Position numbers and translations under genes: made by a program
The notes under the pieces: generated by a model
What the model was told of the DNA's origin: nothing
Seen by the model: only the letters and a program-made list of their open reading frames with translations
Database searches by the model: none
Assembly (NCBI RefSeq): GCF_900459175.1
Contig: NZ_UHFA01000002.1
Location: 1,674,001 to 1,738,000, forward strand
Source: Streptococcus downei MFe28
GTDB lineage: Bacteria; Bacillota; Bacilli; Lactobacillales; Streptococcaceae
Length of the DNA stretch: 64,000 bases
Direction of reading: 5' to 3'
Shown: in pieces, positions 24,243 through 32,835 of the stretch
Layout: the number at the start of each line of letters is the position of its first letter
Numbering within the stretch: the first letter of the stretch is position 1

Positions 24243-25406
24243 TTATGATACTCTGTAGGCGAAACTAACAACAGTTTGTGGGTGTAATCGTCGTTCAAAG
24301 GATCGCTTCGGTCGAACTGGTGTTAAGTGTTTCTTGAGGTAGGCTTCTACCTTAGGGGAAGAGAGAACTCCAATAAAGAATAGCCTAGAAGCATAAGCTG
24401 CATCTGAAAAACAAATCTGATAATCATACGTTCTACCAGATTTATTGATGATTACTTGCGAGGCTAGCCATTGGCAAAAGTTAAAGTTGATTAAGCGGGC
24501 ATAGATTTCTTGGAGTATCCCTTCCTTCTTTTTTGCATGAAAATTGACCAATCCAATACTATATTTTAGCTGATGAAAACTCGTCTCTATGCCCCATCTG
24601 CTGGTATAGAGGCTTTTTAATTGTTCAATAGGATAATCATACTCAATGAAAATCGAAATTAGCCGAGGCAACGAACTGAAGACAGTACTGGGGTACGGCA
24701 AGGTGAGTTAACGACGGAAAATTTTGATTTTCGAAGAGTATCAGTATTGGTGATTAAGGTTTCGTAGCTACCTGGCGCCACCTCTAAGCGTACCATTCTA
24801 AACCCTAAGAAGTAAGTCTGGATATCTTGCGTTCGACTTTTCTCGGATAAAAAATCAAATCGACTAGTCTTTGGTAAAAACCGGAAGTGGTTTGGAAATT
24901 GCTGGTAAACCTGCTTCCAATCTTTCGTTTGTTATCGACATAAGATCAGATGAAAAGTTTGGTCAAAGCAGGGAGAAGCAGGTAAGTTCACTTTCCCTTT
25001 GATACCATAGGAGCCGTCCTTAATCCGAATGAGAGGCGATGATGCAAGTCTCATAATCTTGATCATTTCTAGGGATGGAAACATCACTCCCGTCAATGGC
25101 AAGAATTGGCAGGTCAATATGGTTAGGAATCCTGTCCGTAAAAGAGTCAAAGAGTGATTTGAACAAATCGGATTTAATCTGATAGCGCCTTTGAACAAAA
25201 GCTGAATTTGTCACATCTAATTTTAAATCAAGCAATTCTTTCGATAAGGTTTTTCCACCCATCCCTAGGATAGCATTGACCATCTTTTCTAGAGATAAGG
25301 AACTTCGTCGTACGAACTGTTGGTCAGGCTTAACAATAAATGGTTTGGGATGAGTGAGTAGGGATGCTAGAGCTTTAGAAAAGGTATGTTTAATCTGATT
25401 GAGCAT
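24243..25406 (-). pseudogene. IS4-family DDE transposase, frameshifted and interrupted
   Basis: N-terminal part in frame from 25406 (DDE aspartate in LPILAIDGSDVSIPRN), then the coding sense moves to another frame at about 25020-24930 (IKDGSYGIKGKVN), and the C-terminal part is read at 24243-24701. The latter holds the IS4 YREK signature: LYTSRWGIETSFHQLK has Y-x2-R-x3-E-x6-K. A RUP-like repeat (24639-24741) splits the gene just before this motif. Not functional. Confidence 0.88.
24639..24741 (-). repeat. 103-bp RUP-like element (copy C) inside the IS4 transposase
   Basis: Reverse orientation relative to the other copies: begins ATACTCAATGAAAATCGAAA, ends TTTTGATTTTCGAAGAGTAT. Interrupts the transposase gene, so it arrived after the IS. 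Confidence 0.88.
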
Positions 25407-25497
25407 GATAAGTCACCTCCTAACCTTAGTCTAGCACAGAAAAAAAGCCCCTACCATATAAACTGATGGTAGGGGAACACTTAGCTTAATGTCATTG

Positions 25498-25506
25498 CCC
25501 AAAAGG
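25498..25506. repeat. target-site duplication of the IS4-type element, right copy
   Basis: CCCAAAAGG, identical to 24102-24110. Confidence 0.85.
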
Positions 25507-25520
25507 AAAGGCATTTTCAT

Positions 25521-26021
25521 TTATTTAGTTAAATCGATGCGTTTTGCTAGCAGGCCGATGAGATAACCGCCGACAAGCAAGGAGGCTAACTCTCCCAGGG
25601 CTGTTGTCATCCAAGTAAAGAAGAAGGGAGCCTGGCTGACCAAATTCAATTCAGCAGCAATGATGAACATACTAGCTGAAAAGAACAAGCTAAAGTAGAA
25701 AAAGGCCAGATTATAGCCTAAAATGCTTTGGTCCATAAATTTCTTGAAAAGGTAGACCCCCAGACTGACAACAATCAAGCTCTGAGCACTTCCGACAAGA
25801 ACATCGATTAGGCCAAAACTGTAAAAATTAGAGATGGCACAACCCAAAGTCAGGGCAATAATATATTTGCGCTTATAGAAGGCCAAGAAGTTAAGCATCT
25901 CTGACAAGCGGAACTGGTAGGCTCCATAGCTAATAGCATTAAAAGGGGGCATAGCTGTCAGAATAAAATAGAGAGCTGCCACCAAGGCGATTTGTACCAA
26001 ATCACGAACGGTAAATTTCAT
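25521..26021 (-). CDS. queT: QueT family transporter (ECF S component, queuosine precursor)
   Basis: 166 aa from ATG 26021 (AAAGGAGAA upstream), five to six membrane helices, beginning MKFTVRDLVQIALVAALYF. It fits COG4708/QueT, the substrate-binding component of an energy-coupling-factor importer for a queuosine precursor such as preQ1. The preQ1-II riboswitch directly upstream supports this strongly. A longer opening to 26129 would run through the riboswitch and is rejected. The energising ECF ATPases are not in the window. Confidence 0.92.
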   Translation of the reverse strand: MKFTVRDLVQIALVAALYFILTAMPPFNAISYGAYQFRLSEMLNFLAFYKRKYIIALTLGCAISNFYSFGLIDVLVGSAQSLIVVSLGVYLFKKFMDQSILGYNLAFFYFSLFFSASMFIIAAELNLVSQAPFFFTWMTTALGELASLLVGGYLIGLLAKRIDLTK

Positions 26022-26027
26022 TAAATA

Positions 26028-26098
26028 TTCTCCTTTAGCAGAAAAAAAGAAATACTTCTGCTTATAGTATGCTTGGTGAAAAGAGCTAAGCACCAAGG
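26028..26098 (-). promoter_or_regulatory. preQ1-II riboswitch
   Basis: Minus strand: CTTGGTGCTTAGC, then TCACCAAGCATACTATAAGC, a small second hairpin (GCAGAAG..TTCTGC), and AAAGGAGAA as the pseudoknot strand and ribosome site. This is the preQ1-II (COG4708 RNA) pattern of Streptococcaceae; ligand binding should hide the Shine-Dalgarno of queT. Extended -10 TGCTATACT lies at 26118-26126. Confidence 0.92.
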
Positions 26099-26186
26099 GC
26101 TGGAAATCAGCTTTATCAGTATAGCACAAGTCAAAAGAAAAAAGAAGCTCCTAGAATTCGACTAGCTTATGCTTGATAAAATTAGA

Positions 26187-26200
26187 CTAGCTTAAGCTAG
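26187..26200. other. perfect 14-bp palindrome CTAGCTTAAGCTAG
   Basis: Lies between the broken membrane-protein gene and the queT promoter, flanked by further GACTAGC/GCTAGTC sequence that can extend pairing. It may be a weak terminator or an operator; no clear U-run. Confidence 0.4.
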
Positions 26201-26239
26201 ATGACTTGCTAGTCGAGCTTGGACAAATTCTATAGAGCA

Positions 26240-26842
26240 TCAATCTTCAAGTGAGATATGCTGGAACTCCTCTTGGTCCACAAAAATTCGCTTGTAAGGT
26301 TTAGCCTCCATCATCAGTAAATTTCGACGATGGTAGAAAGAATAATGCTCTGTCTGCATTTGGCCTTCTTTGACTAAAATGTCCGCCCCTAGGCTACGAC
26401 TTTGGCAAAAGGGACCTAGACCATACTCGGTTGACCCCAGTCCCTTGAGACAGAGAACCAACAGGAGACTAGTTAAAATGCCAGAAGAAAAAATTCAGCC
26501 TTTCTCCTTTTCTTTCAGACTGGAATCACCTAGAACAAGGCAAAAAGGAAGGAGAATCAGGGCCATAACCCTCCCCTGCCGAATGAGGGGAGTCCAGCTT
26601 AAATTCTCAAGGGCTTGAGGACCAAGCCAATCACCCAAGAAAGTCAGAGCCAGCAAGGTCAGCTAGCAAATTAAGCCAATCCGCCAGGCAGGGGTATTTT
26701 TTAGCCCAATAACAATGCCGGCAAAAATTAGGTCAAGAACCATTAAGACCACAAAAGTCGGTGACAAAAAGAGTTCCTCCCCACCCCAGACTAGGAAGGA
26801 CAAGAGTAAAGCAATGAGTAAAAAGCTAGCGACTTTCTTCAT
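26240..26842 (-). pseudogene. membrane protein of the local tandem family, two in-frame stops
   Basis: Read from ATG 26842 (GGAGGAG upstream; MKKVASFLLIALLLSFLVWG) to 26240, 200 codons in one frame, broken by TAG at 26663-26665 and TGA at 26495-26497. Several membrane segments, then a C-terminal tail (VKEGQMQTEHYSFYHRRNLL) that matches the tails of the two genes upstream. Third member of the paralogous row. Function unknown. Confidence 0.75.
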
Positions 26843-26861
26843 TTTCTCCTCCTAAAATTCA

Positions 26862-27526
26862 TTACGGTTTTCTATCAAAATAGACCGTCTTTACAATTTT
26901 CTTTTCCATCACAAACTGATTAAGCTTGTGACGGTAAGTCAAATGCTCACTCTGCAAATAGCCCTCCCGAAGAACAACATAGGAACCCTGGTAGGAATAG
27001 TCAGATACTGGGTCTGCGGAACCTCCAACGCTCAAAGTAAAAATAGAAAAAGCTATAAAGGGACCAAGAACGAGCACCAGGAAAGACTTCTTCATTAGCA
27101 CTTTCCCCGAGGGAGGGGTTGGTAGAAGAAGAGCGATGATAAAAGGAGACAGGGCCAGAAGACACATAGCCCGCCTGGAGTACCAGGACAACCACATCAG
27201 TCCCTTGGCCTCAAGGATTAGTTGAGCTAAGTAGAATCCCGCCAAACTAAGGACATAGAGAGCCAGAAGGCTCCACCTCAGTCCAAAGAGAAACTTTGCG
27301 AACTTGGTCCGCTCCTCCCAGACTTGACTCTTGCGAAAAGTCCAGTATAGTAAGAGACCAAAGTAAAGGACAGGCAAATCCCAAAATAAACCAAACATAA
27401 AATATCCTTAAAAATACTAAATAAACGACTTGGAAAATCAAGTAAGTCTGGAAACAGGAAAAAGGCTAGTACCACGATAATACTAACCAAGATTCCTATG
27501 AACCTCCTAAATCTTTCCTTCTTCAT
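26862..27526 (-). pseudogene. membrane protein of the local tandem family, probable frameshift
   Basis: Starts at ATG 27526 (GGAGAAGGAG directly upstream; MKKERFRRFIGILVSIIVVL), but similarity to the neighbours moves to another frame near 27400 and continues as a 178-codon frame ending at 26862. That second frame begins MFGLFWDLPVLYFGLLLYW with AAGGA 6 nt before its ATG, so two overlapping coupled genes are an alternative. C-terminal tail VVLREGYLQSEHLTYRHKLN then FVMEKKIVKTVYFD. Function unknown. Confidence 0.6.
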
Positions 27527-27535
27527 CTCCTTCTC

Positions 27536-27931
27536 CTAATCCAAATCTACTGTTTTCACAACCTTCTTTTCCATGACAAAATTATTAACTTTTAAATGAT
27601 AGTCGTCGTGAGTCCTCTTGAAATGTCCCTCTTCACTGACCAGATAGGGGCCTTGGTCGCGATAGTTGGAAAAGGGGGCAATGCCAAAGGTCGTTACCAA
27701 GATAAAGGTCATCAAGGTCGGAACTAGGGCCAAAAGGACAGTCTTCCACCAGGACAGCTTGCCCAGTAGGTAGGCAGCCAGGCTGGGACTAGGAATTAAA
27801 AGCATGAGGCCAATATGCATAATCTTGGTTTCCCATGCTAGGCCGTGCAAGGACAGGAGCCAGTTCCCTGGAAAAATAATAATTAAAGCAAGTATCCATA
27901 CTAGGACCAAAGGAATCTGCCAAGCTTTCAT
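27536..27931 (-). CDS. uncharacterised membrane protein, intact member of the tandem family
   Basis: 131 aa if started at MKAWQIPLVLVWILALIIIF (27931); a start at 27979 is possible but would crowd the divergent gtrA promoter. About three membrane segments, then an outside tail YLVSEEGHFKRTHDDYHLKV and NNFVMEKKVVKTVDLD. Tails of all three row members share EG..... H..Y ...N.FVMEKK.VKTV. First of the row, 9 nt before the next. I do not recognise the family. Confidence 0.6.
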   Translation of the reverse strand: MKAWQIPLVLVWILALIIIFPGNWLLSLHGLAWETKIMHIGLMLLIPSPSLAAYLLGKLSWWKTVLLALVPTLMTFILVTTFGIAPFSNYRDQGPYLVSEEGHFKRTHDDYHLKVNNFVMEKKVVKTVDLD

Positions 27932-28008
27932 AAAAGTTTTCTTTCTATTTTCATCTGGACTTTCTATCAATTCTAGCATATCCGTGACATTTATGCTAAA
28001 GTAATGAT

Positions 28009-28461
28009 ATGAAAAAAATTAAATCACTAATTATTTGGGCATGGAATAATGAAGCCATGAAGTATCTCTTCTTTGGTGGCTTGACCACACTAGTCTATCT
28101 GATTAGCCGGATTGGCCTCTTTGCCCTCCTAAAGATGCCCCTAACAACAACCGTTATTGCCAATGCTATCGCTATTATTTTCGCTTTTGTCACCAATGAC
28201 ATTTGGGTCTTTAATCAAGCAAGGTCTGGTTGGTTCCCCCGTTTTATCAAGTTTACGACTGCTCGCTTGCTAACCCTGGGGCTTGATTTTGGAATGACTT
28301 TTGTCTTCGTCACTAGCTATCCCCATTTAATTGGTCAATTCTTTAATGACAATCTAGAAATCGTCAATGGAGTTGTCGGGGTTATTAGTCAAATTCTAAT
28401 CATCCTCATCAATTATATCCTGAGTAAACTCTTCATCTTTGATAATAAAAAAATAGACTGA
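28009..28461 (+). CDS. GtrA family membrane protein
   Basis: 150 aa, four membrane helices; GtrA/DPMS-like fold proteins help move or modify lipid-linked sugars at the membrane. Typical EAMKYLFFGGLTTLVYLISR at about 16-35, FVTNDIWVF at about 61-69 and NYILSKLFIFDN at the C-terminus. Alone on the plus strand. Start lacks a Shine-Dalgarno; extended -10 TGCTAAAGT ends 6 nt before the ATG, suggesting a leaderless mRNA. Confidence 0.85.
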   Translation: MKKIKSLIIWAWNNEAMKYLFFGGLTTLVYLISRIGLFALLKMPLTTTVIANAIAIIFAFVTNDIWVFNQARSGWFPRFIKFTTARLLTLGLDFGMTFVFVTSYPHLIGQFFNDNLEIVNGVVGVISQILIILINYILSKLFIFDNKKID

Positions 28462-28470
28462 ATACTAGCT

Positions 28471-28511
28471 AAAAAGGCCGACCTCACTACTGCATGAGGT
28501 CGGCCTTTTTG
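28471..28511. terminator. bidirectional terminator between gtrA-like gene and budA
   Basis: AAAAAGGCCGACCTCA ... TGAGGTCGGCCTTTTT, a 16-bp perfect stem with A/U runs on both sides, serving both convergent genes. Confidence 0.95.
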
Positions 28512-28557
28512 GGTTTACTTAAGCTTGGTGGTCGAAAGGCTAGCAATCCTAGTCCTT

Positions 28558-29277
28558 CTATTCGGATTTATTAATATCTTCTTTTAATTCGTCTAAATTA
28601 AACTTGGCAAAGAGATAGTTGCGGTCTTGGACTGGGAAGCGTTGGTCCAACTGGTCGACGGGGCCAATTTCAACGGTACCGTCTGTCATGACAAAGTCCA
28701 TGACGTGGCCACCAAAGGAGAAATCCTCGGAAATAAAGTGAAGATGGTAACCAGCGACGCTAACCCCATGGAACATTTCCGGTGTCCAAAAACCAACAAT
28801 GGTCCCCGAAACATCTTCAGCTGTATACTCAGGCTGACGGGTCGCTACTTCTGCAAACTTTTCCCCGCTTTGGGCTTGGGGAATCATGCGGACGTGCATG
28901 TGTTTGAAATGTCCCTTAATTTTGATAGAACGAAAGAGATTAGCCCCATCATAGTAGGATTCTATACGATCTTCCAATTCCTTATCGGTCGTTTCATAAC
29001 GTTGCTTAAAAACCACTTCTGCTTGGTGGGGAACTACAGCCGCATAGGGAACCTTCGTTGTTGGAGCTACTTCAACCACCTTGAGATTGCCATTTTTACT
29101 AGTCGTTTGATAAGCCTTGCCATCAAGGACCACCAACTCCCCATCAATAGAATCTAGGGTCCCAATGCCTAGGTCTCCGTGCTTGAGCAACTCCCCGATG
29201 GTCATAGAACCATCGTAGAGACCAGCAAAGAGGGCATTTAAGGTATTATACTGAAAAAGTTTAATGACTTCAGCCAT
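28558..29277 (-). CDS. budA: alpha-acetolactate decarboxylase
   Basis: 239 aa. Converts acetolactate to acetoin. Begins with the family start FQYNTLNALFAGLYDGSMTI; the zinc histidines fall in GYHLHFISEDFSFGGHVMDF (about 178-197). Lies 71 nt after the acetolactate synthase gene on the same strand, forming the acetoin branch that relieves pyruvate and acid stress. Confidence 0.96.
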   Translation of the reverse strand: MAEVIKLFQYNTLNALFAGLYDGSMTIGELLKHGDLGIGTLDSIDGELVVLDGKAYQTTSKNGNLKVVEVAPTTKVPYAAVVPHQAEVVFKQRYETTDKELEDRIESYYDGANLFRSIKIKGHFKHMHVRMIPQAQSGEKFAEVATRQPEYTAEDVSGTIVGFWTPEMFHGVSVAGYHLHFISEDFSFGGHVMDFVMTDGTVEIGPVDQLDQRFPVQDRNYLFAKFNLDELKEDINKSE

Positions 29278-29348
29278 GTCTTTTTTCCTTCTTTCTTATG
29301 TAAGAGTCTGAGGGCAAAACATCCCTTATACAAGGTAAGCCAGAGGTC

Positions 29349-31022
29349 TTAATAAAATTCTTCTGGTAGGATAGTCTCAGCTAGGGCTGTATTATCCTTG
29401 TAATCAATTGGGATATCAATTAATACAGGTCCTTGATTAGCCTCTGCCAGAGCTTGCCTAAGAGTGGCTTGGAAGCTGTCCTTGCTATCGACCCGATAGC
29501 CCTTGGCACCGAAACTCTCCGCATATTTTACAAAATCAACTGGTCCAAAGTCAACCCCTGAAGCACGACCATACTTCTTTTCTTCCTGGAATTTAACCAT
29601 GTCATACTTACCATCATTCCAAATGATATGGACAATCGGCAGTTTGAGACGGACTGCTGTTTCCAACTCTTGAGCGGAAAAGAGGAAACCACCATCCCCA
29701 GAAATGGAGACGATTTTGGTATTGGGCCGTAGGAGGGCTGCCGAGATAGCCCAAGGCAGGGCAACACCCAGGGTCTGCATCCCGTTGGAAAAGAGCAGGT
29801 GGCGGGCTTCATAGGACTTGAAATAACGGGCCATCCAGATATAGTGACTGCCCACATCAACCGTCACCGTCATATCATCAGTAACTTGGTCTTGAAGAAC
29901 CTCAATTACATCCAAAGGGTGAAGGAGGCCAGCTTGAGAATTGGTATCAAACTTAAGGTCACCAGCCAACTCCTTCTTCAAATTTTTTAGGTAGTCAACA
30001 GAACCTTCTGGCAAGCGGTAGCCAGAAATAGCTGGCAAGAGTAGGTCAATGGTCTCTTCAATATTACCGATTAATTCTCGCTCGGGTTGGAAATAGGTGT
30101 CAATTTCAGCTGTATCCGTATCAATAACGACAATGCGGGCTGAGATTTCAGCATTCCAGTTGCGAGCTTCATATTCGATTGGGTCATAGCCAATAGCAAT
30201 CACTAAGTCAGAGCGCTTGAGTAGCATGTCCCCTGGTTGGTTACGAAAGAGGCCTACCCGACCGAAAAAGGTTTCTTCTTCTAACTCACGTGAGACAATT
30301 CCTGCCCCTTGGAAGGTTTCGACAACAGGTAATTTAACGGCCTCTAAGAGACGACGGAGAGCCCCAGTCACCCGACTGGTGGAAGCACCATTTCCCAAAA
30401 GTAAAACAGGCAGTGCCGCATTGCGGATGGCCTGAGCCAGATAATTAATATCATCAACCGAGGCTGAGCCCATCTTGGGATCGGTCAGAGGTTTAATGGC
30501 CTTGACAGAAACCTGGCTATCAGTCACATCCTGAGGGATAGAAATAAAGCTGGCTCCTGGCTTACCCAATTTAGCATAGCGATAGGCGTTAGCCAAGGTT
30601 TCAGAAATGGTATTAGGTTCTTGGACCTCGGCAGCATACTTGGTAATGGGAGCCATCATGGCCATATTGTTCATGGACTGGTGAGCCCTCTTAAGCAAAT
30701 CAGCCCTCTTAACTTGGCCACCAATGGCAAGGACAGGGTCGCCTTCATCGGTTGCGGTCACTAGACCGGTAGCCATATTAGAAACTCCAGGACCAGAGGT
30801 TGTTATCACAACTCCAGGTTGACCCGTTATTCGTCCTACCCCCTGAGCCATAAAGACCGCATTTTGTTCATGGCGGGCTACAATCAATTCAGGCCCCTTG
30901 TCTTCCAAGGTATCAAAAACTCGGTCAATCTTGGCTCCAGGAATTCCGAAAACATATTTGACATCATGATTAATGAGACTATCAACAACTAGATCGGCCC
31001 CATAAATTTTTTCTTCTGTCAT
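29349..31022 (-). CDS. alsS: acetolactate synthase, catabolic type
   Basis: 557 aa from ATG 31022. Condenses two pyruvates to acetolactate with thiamine diphosphate. Glu of the N-terminal site in [15 protein letters not shown]-terminal ThDP motif [16 protein letters not shown] ending in WNDGKYDMV. No separate regulatory subunit follows; instead budA does, which fits the catabolic AlsS role. Four extra codons upstream from a TTG are rejected. Confidence 0.96.
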   Translation of the reverse strand: MTEEKIYGADLVVDSLINHDVKYVFGIPGAKIDRVFDTLEDKGPELIVARHEQNAVFMAQGVGRITGQPGVVITTSGPGVSNMATGLVTATDEGDPVLAIGGQVKRADLLKRAHQSMNNMAMMAPITKYAAEVQEPNTISETLANAYRYAKLGKPGASFISIPQDVTDSQVSVKAIKPLTDPKMGSASVDDINYLAQAIRNAALPVLLLGNGASTSRVTGALRRLLEAVKLPVVETFQGAGIVSRELEEETFFGRVGLFRNQPGDMLLKRSDLVIAIGYDPIEYEARNWNAEISARIVVIDTDTAEIDTYFQPERELIGNIEETIDLLLPAISGYRLPEGSVDYLKNLKKELAGDLKFDTNSQAGLLHPLDVIEVLQDQVTDDMTVTVDVGSHYIWMARYFKSYEARHLLFSNGMQTLGVALPWAISAALLRPNTKIVSISGDGGFLFSAQELETAVRLKLPIVHIIWNDGKYDMVKFQEEKKYGRASGVDFGPVDFVKYAESFGAKGYRVDSKDSFQATLRQALAEANQGPVLIDIPIDYKDNTALAETILPEEFY

Positions 31023-31096
31023 TACTTTACCCAACTTTCTAACAATAAAAAAGAAGCTCTGGTGACAAAGAATTTCACAAAGTTTCTTTTTGATTT

Positions 31097-31120
31097 TTAC
31101 ATCATGTAAGTCACATTATA
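31097..31120 (-). promoter_or_regulatory. alsS promoter -10 with adjacent dyad
   Basis: Minus strand: TGCTATAAT extended -10 (31115-31120); 5 nt further lies the perfect dyad TTACATGATGTAA (31097-31109), placed like an operator over the transcription start. Confidence 0.6.
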
Positions 31121-31184
31121 GCACGTTTCTTCCTAAATTCTAGTCCTAAAGTTTGTGAAATGATGAGCATTAAGGCTGGAGCTC

Positions 31185-31213
31185 AAAAAGGCCCACCTCC
31201 TAAAGGTGAGCCG
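31185..31213 (-). terminator. terminator after surface-protein relic
   Basis: Minus strand: GGCTCACCTTTAGGAGGTGGGCCTTTTT, stem with U5, 15 nt past the relic's stop. Confidence 0.8.
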
Positions 31214-31228
31214 ATTGAGAACTTTTGA

Positions 31229-31446
31229 CTAATCAATGGCAATATAGCGACGGTTGCCACTATAAGCGATGTAAGAAATCCATGTCTTACCTTCGGCCGT
31301 TTTAATACTATCGTAGTTAACGGCTTGACCAGCTACACCTGACTAGCCAAGAAGAGACTGGCCCCTAGCGGGACTGAGGCAGCACCAAAGGAATATTTGC
31401 GAATGGAAAACCGTTGTTTTTCATGCAGGGCCATGTATTTTTTCAT
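31229..31446 (-). pseudogene. relic of a YSIRK surface protein with an SH3-type C-terminus
   Basis: From ATG 31446: MKKYMALHEKQRFSIRKYSF then GAASVPLGASLFLASQV and a stop at 31333. In another frame from 31339: GVAGQAVNYDSIKTAEGK, TWISYIAYSGNRRYIAID, stop at 31229. The first is a YSIRK signal, the second the end of a bacterial SH3 (cell-wall-binding) domain. Everything between is missing, so this is the scar of a large internal deletion. Its own binding site and terminator persist. Confidence 0.75.
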
Positions 31447-31605
31447 TGTCGGAACCCCTTTCATTAGAATTATGAATTAATTTCTAAACTTATTATAGCA
31501 CTAAGAGAAAGCGTTTTCAACATTGTTTTGTAATATTGTAACTTTTTTTGTCATGATGTTGTTTTTGCATAATAAAAAAGCCCCCTTAGAGGCTCAGCTG
31601 ATGGT

Positions 31606-32835
31606 TCAATTTTCGTCTGTCAAGAAGTCCGCCATATTCATATCGTCTGGTACCAGTTGGAGATAGTGCTGGGCGATTTGACGGGCTCGGTCATGGTAAC
31701 CGAATTCTCTTAGAATATAGGCGTAATCTTGGAGGAATTCGGGATTATCCTTGAGGTCCTCAGCAATGGCTTGAAAATGCTCTAGGGCTTCTTCTCGCTC
31801 AAGGGCCTGATAGGCCTTGGCCAGATTCCACTTGGTTAGGACACTATCAATATCCTCTTGCTCCAAGGCGAGAACATCCTGATAGCGCTCCTCTTCCAGA
31901 TAGAGGTTGGATAGGCGCATCAGCACCTCCTCCAAATCCTCAGCCAAATCCCTGGCCGATAGGAGGTAGCTTTCGGCGACCTTACTATCGTGGTTTTCAT
32001 AGGAGAGCTGGGAGGCCAGAAGCAAGAGCCGACTATCAAACTCATTCTTGGATAGACCCTGCTGGGCTAGTTTGAGGGCTTCTTGAATCCTATGCTCCTC
32101 ATGCAGGGAGAGGGCATAGACGTATTCGTAGCCCTCAAAGTCAGGGTTTATGGTATCTAGCTGTTTGAAATAGAGGTTGGCCTTCTGATACTCCTCTTGG
32201 TCATAGAGAATAGTGGCCAACTCAAAGACCGTAGCATCTTCATATTCAATCTGGACAGCCTTTTCGAGAAACTCAATGGCTGCTTCAAACTTTCCTAGGC
32301 TGGCGTAGGCCCGCCCAATTCTTTGGTAGGTAGAAATCCCCGTGGTTTCTAGGATGTCTCGGTTATCCAGTTGGGCATATTCCTTAATCGCTTGGTCATA
32401 ATTTTCCAGCTGGTAATCCAGTTCCGCCAGGCCAAAGATGACCAGAGGCTCCTGACTGATTTGAGAAGCCTCTAGCATTTTCTCCCTGGCCACATCGCTT
32501 AAGCCTTCCATATCATAGAGGTCGGCCGTGACCATAAGGGCAGATAGGTAATTTTCATCGTCTGGACCAATGGTATCCAGATAGCCAAAGGCCTCTTCTA
32601 GTTGGCCATCTTCAGCTGCAATCTGGGCTAAATTGATGGCGACATCGGGATAAGTAGCCAACTCCTGGAGGTAGATTTCCTTGGCTTGAGGTAAAAATCC
32701 TATACTCTCTAGATACTGGGCTAGAGACAAAAGAGTCTCGGCGTCATCATTCGCCAAGGCTTTTTTGAAATATTTATTGGCATGGTCCAAATCTCCCTGG
32801 TCTAGGGAGGCAATCATTTTTTCACTATTTAGCAC
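31606..32835 (-). CDS. tetratricopeptide-repeat protein
   Basis: About 409 aa from the GTG at 32835 (start uncertain: ATG 32817 is the alternative, and the frame is open to 32907). At least eight TPR-like helix pairs, for example AIEFLEKAVQIEYEDATVF and EALKLAQQGLSKNEFDSRLL; very acidic. Scaffolding of protein contacts is the general TPR role; partner unknown. Overlaps the end of the permease gene, so mutX, permease and this gene form one transcript. Streptococci carry a similar gene after an AI-2E permease. Confidence 0.82.
   Translation of the reverse strand: MLNSEKMIASLDQGDLDHANKYFKKALANDDAETLLSLAQYLESIGFLPQAKEIYLQELATYPDVAINLAQIAAEDGQLEEAFGYLDTIGPDDENYLSALMVTADLYDMEGLSDVAREKMLEASQISQEPLVIFGLAELDYQLENYDQAIKEYAQLDNRDILETTGISTYQRIGRAYASLGKFEAAIEFLEKAVQIEYEDATVFELATILYDQEEYQKANLYFKQLDTINPDFEGYEYVYALSLHEEHRIQEALKLAQQGLSKNEFDSRLLLLASQLSYENHDSKVAESYLLSARDLAEDLEEVLMRLSNLYLEEERYQDVLALEQEDIDSVLTKWNLAKAYQALEREEALEHFQAIAEDLKDNPEFLQDYAYILREFGYHDRARQIAQHYLQLVPDDMNMADFLTDEN

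Noticed and set aside
24932..25198. Separate small gene in the IS4 element
   Set aside because: It is the shifted middle of the broken transposase, not an independent gene.
26370..26618. Plus-strand 82-codon frame over the broken membrane gene
   Set aside because: Antisense to a pseudogene that keeps its family tail in one minus-strand frame; no binding site.
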